64,000 nucleotides of DNA, taken from Bathymodiolus brooksi. Lineage: Eukaryota; Mollusca; Bivalvia; Mytilida; Modiolidae. The notes under the pieces are model-generated. The model did not search any database and was not told where the DNA came from. It saw nothing but the letters and a program-made list of their open reading frames with translations. The position numbers and the translations under genes were made by a program. Where the stretch lies: assembly GCA_963680875.1 (NCBI GenBank), contig OY804575.1, positions 108,589,005-108,653,004 of the forward strand, in the 5' to 3' direction. Positions 47,191 to 64,000 of this stretch are shown here, piece by piece (positions within the stretch are counted from its first letter, which is position 1; every line of letters begins with the position of its first letter).

Positions 47191-47202
47191 TGTGAAAGTT
47201 AT
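47191..47202 (-). other. 5' untranslated end of the ASB coding exon with splice acceptor
   Basis: The minus strand reads TTAATTTTTCAG, then twelve bases, then ATG. The pyrimidine-rich tract and CAG make this the likely exon start and support the ATG at 47190. Confidence 0.6.
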
Positions 47203-47317
47203 CTGAAAAATTAAAATACATTACTAGATTAGATTAAACAATTGTTTTTGGCTAAATACACAAATGTATCTCAAGAAATGAATTTGACACAAGTTATATC
47301 AACTTACAAAGGGGTTT

Positions 47318-47547
47318 AGGTTGTGGTGTTTAATGCCACTTTCAACAATATTTCAGTTATATTGTGGCGGTCCGTTTTATTGGTGGAGTAAACCGGAGTA
47401 CCACCAACCTGTTGCAAGCTTTATCACATAATGAATGTTGTATCGAGTACACATGTGCAGGGTTCAAACTCACAACAATAGGGGTGATAGGCACTAATCG
47501 CATAGGTAGTTATAAATCCAACTTCCATACGATCATGATCACAATGC
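47318..47547 (-). mobile_element. SINE family A copy upstream of the ASB coding exon
   Basis: Minus-strand copy with tail side GGCATTAAACACCACAACC at 47318 and head side GTTGGATTTATAACTACCTA near 47530. It lacks part of the central body. It lies in the probable 5' intron of the ASB gene. Confidence 0.8.
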
Positions 47548-48590
47548 CCCCAACTTACGAAGGTCTTCACAAAATACATACATCTCATTATACATACATC
47601 AGTTTTAGATTTGAAAAACATTAACTTTCACAACAAAACCAAGAGTATTACGTCTGGTGTATTCCCAGCACTGAGAAAAACAGTTATTTTGCCTCAAAAA
47701 ATGAATGGCAATGCAAGTTTTTTTTTTTTTTTCTAAAATTATTTCTTCTTATTTTTTGTAACAAGATGAACATAAATTTTGGAAACAGAAATATTTGTAA
47801 ATTTGTACTCTTTTATTTTCACTCAATCAGTGTCCATACGTTAAATATACCTTTTTTTTTGTACATTGTATTTCGGTATAAATGAAAGTCTGAAGACACT
47901 ATGACTAGCCTATCTATCGCTCTTTTCTCATGTCATACCTGCTCTTAATATTATGTATGAACACACAAGCGACAGTGCCTGTGGTCAAAGACTACATAAA
48001 TTGTAAGTTGTGTTTTTTTTCATTTGCCCAATTTGTCTTCATAATCATACAGACTTTCAACAGTTCAAGTTGTCTTGTACACCATGTCCCTTCCAATATA
48101 CCTTTACTTGTTGAGTTGGCATATACTTATCTATCTTTATAATACACATCTTGACTATTATAATTTGTAGAGAGAAATTATTTAATTTGAGGTTATCTTT
48201 CTTTCAGTTTCAATCTTTGTAAATTTTATCTAGATTCATTTTGGTTTAAAATTTCTTTTTTGACGATTATTCATATAATTGGTGACAACGAATCAAAATC
48301 GACTACACACATGTGTCCTATGTTGATTAAGTATTAAAAACACATTTCATAGGTGGTTGTGAAATTTCCTACCTACTTTTACTTAAACCGGAAATCGGTC
48401 AATAATTGTAAAGGAAAAACTCATGAACGGAACGGAAACAGAACAACTCGGAACACTTTTTGACTGAGAGTGGCTCCAGTCAAGGGAAATTCTTTCAACA
48501 TTTTAGAAGACAACAAATTGGAACAGCTTTTGGCATAATGAGTGAACCTAGTACAACTCGCACCAAATGTAAAAGATGAAAATAATTCAA
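47548..48590. other. Intergenic or 5' intron, nothing recognised
   Basis: T runs near 47720; no exon or repeat that I can support. Confidence 0.5.
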
Positions 48591-48594
48591 TTTA

Positions 48595-48646
48595 ATATTA
48601 TCAAGGATGTATGTAGTAGTACTATACAAATCCTTGATATTACATA
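48595..48646. repeat. Imperfect hairpin with ATCAAGGAT arms
   Basis: AATATTATCAAGGATGTATG faces CAAATCCTTGATATT around GTAGTAGTACTA. It is a mismatched relative of the perfect hairpin 100 bp downstream. Confidence 0.75.
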
Positions 48647-48695
48647 ATCACAAATTAAGATGCGTATTAAATTACTGATTCAATTAATATCTGGG

Positions 48696-48738
48696 AGCAA
48701 GGATTTATATAGTAGAATCTACTATATAAATCCTTGCT
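48696..48738. repeat. Perfect hairpin, 20-bp arms, 3-base loop
   Basis: AGCAAGGATTTATATAGTAG, loop AAT, then CTACTATATAAATCCTTGCT. No mismatches. Shares the CAAGGAT...ATAGTA arm with the hairpin at 48.6 kb. Confidence 0.92.
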
Positions 48739-49050
48739 GGGAGTAATAGAACATATTACACTCAATTAATTATAATGGATGACACAGGATCAGCAGACGT
48801 ATCTTTTTTACTTCAGCAGTGCATTGAGAGGCATATTTTTCAGTTTTCATGACCGCTTTGGACGATTTTTCGTAAGGTCATTCGAACTATTTGGCCGTCG
48901 TACTATTGAACCTTCGGACTAGCGTGCTTTTGGACTATCGGACATTCGGAATATAGTGCCGACACCTCAGTTAATAGTCACTTCAGAATTTGGCATCTTA
49001 CTTTCCAGCACTAGGTACATACATGTATTATAAATCTAGGTACATACATG

Positions 49051-49617
49051 GCATATAAATCCATGGTCAGATCAAATCAGGAATACTGCGCAAGTGTCTG
49101 GTCACCTCACACAGAAAAACTAAAAAGTAAATTAGAGCAAGTTCAGCGTAGAGCCACAGGCGTTCGTGGCACGGAAATTTTATTGAAAATAAATTTGTAA
49201 ACAGAAAGTTACAAAAAGGGGGGTGGTCCGTGCCACGAGCGCCTGTGCGCAGAGCTGCAAGATATGTGACGACAAACCGCTATCACAATACCAGCAGTGT
49301 TTCGGCAATGCTTAACCATCTTCAATTGCCAACTCTTGAACACAGTAGGAACTTAAACAGAATTACAATGCATTATAAAATCACCAACAACCTTATTGCA
49401 GTGGATCCAAAACTTTACCTTACTCCTCAACCTTATCTCAGTACAAGAAACAATAACCCATTACAATATCAAATTATATCCACCAGGACAAACTCAGTAT
49501 TATAAATACAGTTTTTCCCCACATGCAGTAGTACTCTGGAACTCACTACCTTATACAGTTGTTAATGCTGGGTCCCTGGATCAGTTTAAACAACTGATCC
49601 AAGGTCAGAACATCTAA
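49051..49617 (+). pseudogene. LINE ORF2 C-terminal remnant, interrupted by a MITE
   Basis: The plus frame from 49051 reads AYKSMVRSNQEYCASVWSPH and KLEQVQRRA; it is broken by a 93-bp insertion and resumes RRAARYVTTNRYHNTSSVSA. It continues to LYLTPQPYLSTRN, shifts frame near 49490, and ends with SFSPHAVVLWNSLP and DQFKQLIQGQNI at the stop. These are the conserved C-terminal motifs of Jockey/CR1-type polymerases (the LVRPxLEYxxxVWxPH and QRRAxR blocks, then WNSLP). The 5' part including the catalytic ADD is missing. Confidence 0.85.
49155..49247. mobile_element. 93-bp MITE inserted in LINE coding sequence, with 8-bp target duplication
   Basis: Ends: CACAGGCGTTCGTGGCACGG and, inverted, CACAGGCGCTCGTGGCACGG (19 of 20 identical). 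Flanks: CGTAGAGC (49147-49154) and CGCAGAGC (49248-49255), an 8-bp target duplication with one difference. Taking out the element and one flank restores the conserved VQRRAARYV reading of the LINE. Too small to code for anything. Confidence 0.92.
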
Positions 49618-49838
49618 GCATCTTAGTTGGCCTGTAAATACCTGTCAATGTGTTAGATTTTTGCACCTGTTTTTGTTAATTTTTGATTTCACTGTTATTT
49701 TCATGCAATATTTGTAGTTAATTTTTCTTTAATGTCTGTTTGCGCAGTGCCGACGTGTAGTCATTAGAGTTTTGATGGATCGTCGTACTATGTAGAAGTA
49801 GATTATAGACACATCACTGACTAAGATAACATCGTACT

Positions 49839-50122
49839 GATTTCATGATTTGATTTTTGGTGTTTAACGCCACTTTCAGCAATATCAATATTTCAGCTAT
49901 ATCATGGCGACCAGTTTTAGTGGTGGAAGAAGCAGGAATATCCGGAGAGAACCACAGACCATGGGCAAGCAACTGGTAAACTTTATCACTTGCGGCTGCG
50001 AATCCAGTGCACCTTTTTGTGATTTACAAAGCCGGGCGCGAACCCACGCCGTATTGGCGATAGGCTTGTATGAGTTGTTAGGTAATCCAACTACCTAACT
50101 CATTGAGCCACCCGGGCCCTCT
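49839..50122 (-). mobile_element. SINE family B copy with perfect 12-bp target duplication
   Basis: The minus strand reads AGGGCCCGGGTGGCTCAATG (tRNA-like head), GTAGTTGGATTACCTAACAA, a B-box region GGGTTCGCGCCCGG, then a body with TTGCTTGCCCATGGTCTGTG and a 3' part GCTGAAAGTGGCGTTAAACA. TAACATCGTACT flanks it at 49827-49838 and 50123-50134. The 3' body is shared with family A; the head differs. Confidence 0.92.
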
Positions 50123-50134
50123 TAACATCGTACT

Positions 50135-50928
50135 AAAAGAATTTAAAAAAAATATTAGTTAAAATGTCAAGGTACTGCCACATCAATTGTAGGAACCACA
50201 TTTCTTCAAAAGGTGGTTAGTTCTAATAATAAAACCCTAAATGCTCGCTTACTCGCAAGGGTTATAACGGGATGCCATTACACGTAATGGAGCAGCCGCC
50301 GAGATATTGTGCGCTCGCTTACAGAGTTTCTGACGCCTGCATTTATCAATAATAAGACATAACCTTTCCTTTTGTCCATTAATATAACAAATTTTTATCA
50401 CCTACCAGTATTTTAGAATGTAATTCCCACAAAATAAAAATCCATGTTTACTTTCTCTCTGAACATTTTGAATTTCGTCATTTCCGGCCTCACTATTTGG
50501 ATGTCGATACCATATTTGGCGATTTGAGGCGTGAATATTTAGATCAGCCGTTTACTACGTGTAGTAAGAAATACAACATTTAGAAAAGCTCCGCCTTCCG
50601 TAGTTTCCGGTTATGGCAAACGATCGATAAATTTGAACAAGGTTGTTGCTACCTTTGAAAAGCATATATTTCTCAGCCAAACCGATTTAACAAGGACTGG
50701 GATCATCAGTAATAGTTATAATGAAATGTTTGAAGCGTAAATAGTGAGTTTTTATGTTTCAACTGCAACTTTTTTTTTTGCTCCATTGTGACTTCTACTT
50801 CTACACTGGTAATTCGTAAAGAGTCGTCTGACTCATCACACGAATGCATAATACTGGACGTCATCCATCATGTGCTCATTAAAAACATATGTACATGTGC
50901 AGTTTAAAAACATTTGTGAGATTCTACT
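50135..50928. other. Intergenic, nothing recognised
   Basis: Includes the 3' untranslated side of the LINE that follows on the minus strand. Confidence 0.5.
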
Positions 50929-51790
50929 TTACTGGCTTCTGTGGACTATGAGGCTGGTCTTGAATGCCTCATAGTCATCAATTCCTAGAATGTCCGGTGG
51001 AAGATCATTCCAGTCTTTGATGGTCCTTACAAAGAAGCTGTGTTTCCGCTGATCGCCAGTTGAGCCTATCCTTACGAATCTTCTTGGATGGTATTGTCGA
51101 GTCGTTCTAGTAGGTTTTTGTAAATATGGTGGTAATGGTATGGCTACCTTCTGGTGGGTTATTTTGTGGAAGACTAGCAGGCGTGATGTTTTGCGCCTTT
51201 CTTGGAGTGCTTGAAGTTCCAGTTCTTGCAGGATTGATGTTACTATCCCAGGATCTCTTGAATATTCGTGCTTGATAAACCGCGCTGCCCTTCTTTGTAC
51301 CATTTCTATTTGGTATATGTGTTTTTGTAGGTGCGGATCCCATACACTACTGGCGTACTCAAGGTGCGGTCTTACAAGGCTGAGGTAGGCTTGTCGCTTG
51401 ATATTTGTGGGACATCTGCCTAAATTTCGCCGTATAAATCCCAAAGATCTGTTGGCCTTTGTGAGGATTTTGCCAATGTGAGTGTCCCATGATAGAGTGC
51501 TGGACAGTTCAACACCAAGATAAGGGTTGTTGTTTACTGATTCAAGCGCTTGTCCTTCCATGTGGTACGGGTATATGACTGGTTGCTTCCCTTTAGTTAT
51601 TCTTAAGGTGTAACATTTAGAAGGATTGAAGATCATCTGCCATTTCTTACTCCAGTTGACCATGGTGGTGAGATCGTCTTGGAGTCGTTGACAATCGTTC
51701 CTAGATGATACTGCCATGTAGACGAGGCTATCATCAGCGACGAATGGGACCGCGTTGTAGCTCTGCCGAGACACAAGTTTGTCACAGGAG
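50929..51790 (-). mobile_element. 5'-truncated LINE ORF2 with an intact C-terminal frame
   Basis: An open minus-strand frame of 281 codons, beginning just before the polymerase catalytic motif (PFVADDSLVYMA: the two Asp of the FxADD box). Then come WSKKWQMIFNPSKCYTLRI, NPYLGVELSSTLSWDTHI, SLVRPHLEYASSVWDPH, VQRRAARFI and SFFVRTIKDWNDLPPDI. This is a Jockey/CR1-type non-LTR reverse transcriptase cut off inside the palm domain, typical of incomplete reverse transcription. The frame is unbroken to its stop, so the insertion is rather young; it cannot make an active enzyme. Confidence 0.9.
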
Positions 51791-52660
51791 CTACATTATT
51801 GCAGCTAAAAGGTGGTGTGCGCGGCGGTTCGATCTTTCTATATATTGTCAGCCTCCATATGGTAAATGACATGCATTATAATTCATCTGATGGTCTAGAC
51901 GAAGTTCTTTGCTGGGAAGTGCTTCGGTTAATCTCTGAAATCATAAAAGAAGTCCAAGATGCCTTTTGAAAAGTTGCCCGAGTGGTCTTTTGGAAAGTGT
52001 TTTGAGTTGTCCCAGGGTCCATTATGCGAAACAAGATGATCCTAAGGCTATTTGTCTTCATTCTCGATACGTGCAACCTGAACTGAGTTGTCATAATTTT
52101 GATTTTTTGTTGTTGTCCCATTTTGACGCCTTTATATCATGGAAAAAAACATCAACCATAAGAAAATATGTAGGCATAGCATATAGGGAGAATTTTATAA
52201 GGAACTTAATGTAATAAAAACATCAAAATTTGTTGAAAACATAAACGCCGATCCACAATCCCTTTTGACACATTTGGACCCCTTGTTTCTTTTGAGGATT
52301 TCCGATCGAAAGAAAATTCAGATTAAAATGTGAAAGTTTACAGATGACAATGAAGGATACAAAGTGATGACAATACCACAATTGACCATTTTGATCAGAT
52401 GAGCTAAAATAGTCAAATCTTGATCTCCGGAAATACCGTAACGATTTCTATTTTAGAATTTGGTTACGGTGTTATGGGAAATATAATCTTATATGTAATT
52501 TAATGTCCTGAATTAATATGAATATTCATTAATGCAACAGTTTTAATATGACATTGGTTGCACAATAAATTTAATCATGATTTAAGTAAAGACATAAAAT
52601 ACTTACTCGGCTGTAAATATAAATGAATAAACAATCATTTAGAAAGTTGGGGTTTCTATC
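51791..52660. other. Intergenic, upstream of DIMT1
   Basis: Unique AT-rich sequence; no upstream exon recognised. The DIMT1 promoter should lie in the last few hundred bases. Confidence 0.5.
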
Positions 52661-52697
52661 ATCACCGGTCGAATGTAAACACGAACAACACCAGAAA

Positions 52698-52703
52698 CAC
52701 GTG
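52698..52703. promoter_or_regulatory. CACGTG E-box just upstream of the DIMT1 start codon
   Basis: A perfect CACGTG lies 20 bases before the ATG. Myc/Max-type factors drive many ribosome-biogenesis genes through this word, but one 6-bp match in a compact promoter or 5' leader is weak evidence on its own. Confidence 0.35.
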
Positions 52704-52722
52704 TATCACTGCTAGTGACAAG

Positions 52723-62226
<9,504 letters not shown>

Positions 62227-62339
62227 GTATGTATAGTTGATTTATCATTACATTTAAAACAGATCCATTGTGTTTTAAGATTCATGTATATACAGAATCA
62301 CTCCATCACAAGTATCAATGTCAGGAAGGTGTAATATTG

Positions 62340-62575
62340 TATAATGAGGAGGATGTGTCCGAGTGGGACAACATGTCTATCCGCGGACTTGTTTCAGTGA
62401 TCTAGCACTATAAAAATCCAACTAAGCGTGTTGGTCTAGTGCAAAGCGGACCTCATCATCATTCCATTGAAAATTAACTTGTTCTCGCCATGATATAGCT
62501 GACAAATTGCTGAGTTGGCATTAAATAACAATCACTCATTTACTCACTCACTCCATTTAAGAGTAAGAGCAACAC
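62340..62575 (+). mobile_element. SINE family C, 5'-truncated
   Basis: Begins GATGTGTCCGAGTGGGACAA and runs through AAGCGTGTTGGTCTAGTGCA and CATGATATAGCTGACAAATT to a (TCAC)n-like tail. It lies in intron 8 of DIMT1. Confidence 0.8.
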
Positions 62576-64000
62576 TCTTTTAAAAGTGCATTGAATGGCA
62601 ATGTTCAAGAGTTTTTATTCTGGTACTATTCTGTAAAATAATAATCAAGTTTTAATTGATGGTAGTACAGTGTCTGAAATGAGGGCCAGCCTTTGGCTGG
62701 TCCAAAAAAATAATTTTGGGCCAGTAAAATATTAAGAGTCACTGGTCCAAATGGCATAATGGTGACCCAAACATTTTGTGACATTTTTTTTTATGAAAAA
62801 AAGACATCAGATATCAATATATAAACAGTTTTCAGATTAAATGTTTTTTTATCAATATCATTAAAATTCATTCTTTCACTAATCTCACGGGGGTTGGGGG
62901 GAGGGGGCTCTTCAAGGTAATTTTGGTAGGTACAGGTGTGCAGCTGAAATTGTGAAAACATCCCAATGCATATATTGCTATCAAATGAAACCTGAATTTA
63001 CTTGTTATAACCTTTTTGACAACCTTGACGCCATTGACTAGGGTGGTCTTAAGAAACGATGCTAGTTCATCAGATGGGGACAATAAAAGGCTGTTTTGTG
63101 TAAGGGGAGATCAATGCCAATTCAACACATTGAAGTTTAGAAGTATCCTGTAGATGTAGATCACATTAAAGACATCCGGAAAAGAGTAGACTAATGCCAC
63201 TACAAGGACCGCTCTTGCACTCCCCAGAGTGAAGAGTGACATCACTTGTTTCAATCCACTATGAAGAAGTGATTTTAAAGTAAAATAACTTCTCAGTTCG
63301 GGGTAATGTCAGTTGGTTATTCATTCCAAACAAGTATTTCACTTTGTTGAAATAACAAACGGTGCTGTCATTTTCTGTTATATAAACAACTGTTAACTTT
63401 TCCTGTTATTTTTTAATTTGTAAACAAACGTTCTGGTTCCAAAAAAGAAAACCACTCCCAATTGTCATTAAAATGTAGCCGTGTACATGAACTATGAAAA
63501 GTTTAAAAGAAGTGACAGGCCAGATCATTTCCGTAGTTTGACATTACTGTCAGCGATTTTCTCTCCGTTGTTGGGGAAAAGTTTTTCAATGATTACCTAA
63601 GGATTGACACAAAAAGGTTTCCGATTTCTGTAAAATGAAAATCGTACATGTAGTGTACATTTTGCAGCAAATTAAATGAATAAATTTCCGAACCGTGGAA
63701 GATACCAGATCGCAAACATTATAAGTTGACAGAATTCTCTTTATTGTTCACAACTTTCCACTTCGTCCGTGATTTTTAACAATTTTAATAATTAAATCAT
63801 AAAGAAACAAAAAAACACGTTTCTTTTCTAATATTTAGTGAATACTTGTGTATTACATGAAAACGTGTAGGAAACGTGTATTGATTGGGACGATAGAAAT
63901 ACATAATTGGGGAGAACAGTAAATTACATTAGCTGTGTATTCATTGGCTACAAAAATGTATTTGGACCAATTGCTGTGCTCGTAACAAACTGTTTTCAAC
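62576..64000. other. DIMT1 intron 8, no further exon found
   Basis: Apart from the short repeat at 63128-63161 and G/T-rich DNA near 62888-62908, nothing is recognised. I searched for the conserved continuation of the DIMT1 C-terminus and did not see it. Confidence 0.6.

Overview
The window is nuclear DNA of an animal, most likely a bivalve mollusc (Mytilidae would fit, but I cannot fix the genus). It is AT-rich, genes are sparse and split by introns, and intergenic DNA is packed with tRNA-headed SINEs, LINE 3' ends, foldback and TIR elements of kinds familiar from bivalve assemblies. There are no bacterial-style operons, ribosome binding sites or CRISPR arrays.

Two host genes are well supported. 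On the minus strand at about 45.9-47.2 kb lies an intact 420-residue ankyrin-repeat/SOCS-box (ASB-type) protein in one coding exon. On the plus strand from 52.7 kb to beyond the last identified exon at 62.2 kb lies the 5' part of DIMT1, the 18S rRNA dimethyladenosine methyltransferase. I joined eight exons (235 residues) in phase; the last 75-80 residues lie outside the window. A third, weaker candidate is a first exon coding half a PHD-like zinc finger at 40.5 kb.

Layout: 0-2.2 kb, a hAT-like element with a perfect 8-bp target duplication inside a ~313-bp tandem repeat. 2.2-10 kb, AT-rich DNA with foldback and TIR elements. 10-14.3 kb, a graveyard of retroelement coding fragments (RT tails, a broken Ty3/Gypsy-type integrase, a GIY-YIG nuclease ORF). 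14.6-18.8 kb, palindromic foldbacks and a tyrosine-recombinase (Crypton-like) 3' end, possibly enclosed by a 2.3-kb TIR pair. 19.6-21.2 kb, a nearly identical 759-bp tandem duplication. 23.4-34.9 kb, an 11.4-kb satellite of about 260 copies of a 44/42-bp unit with traces of higher-order organisation. 35-44 kb, a LINE end, a SINE with target duplication, a 2.2-kb TIR transposon whose ends are made of a CGAAA-type simple repeat, a frameshifted transposon-associated pseudogene and a MITE. 44-52 kb, the ASB gene, hairpins, two LINE 3' fragments (one interrupted by a 93-bp MITE) and a SINE. 52.7-64 kb, DIMT1 with introns loaded with SINEs and tandem repeats.

The two host genes have no evident functional link. 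I did not find a new multi-gene system. The most interesting material is structural: the satellite's internal edge-derived junctions, the CGAAA-ended transposon, nested MITE insertions with readable target duplications, and a GC-AG intron in DIMT1.
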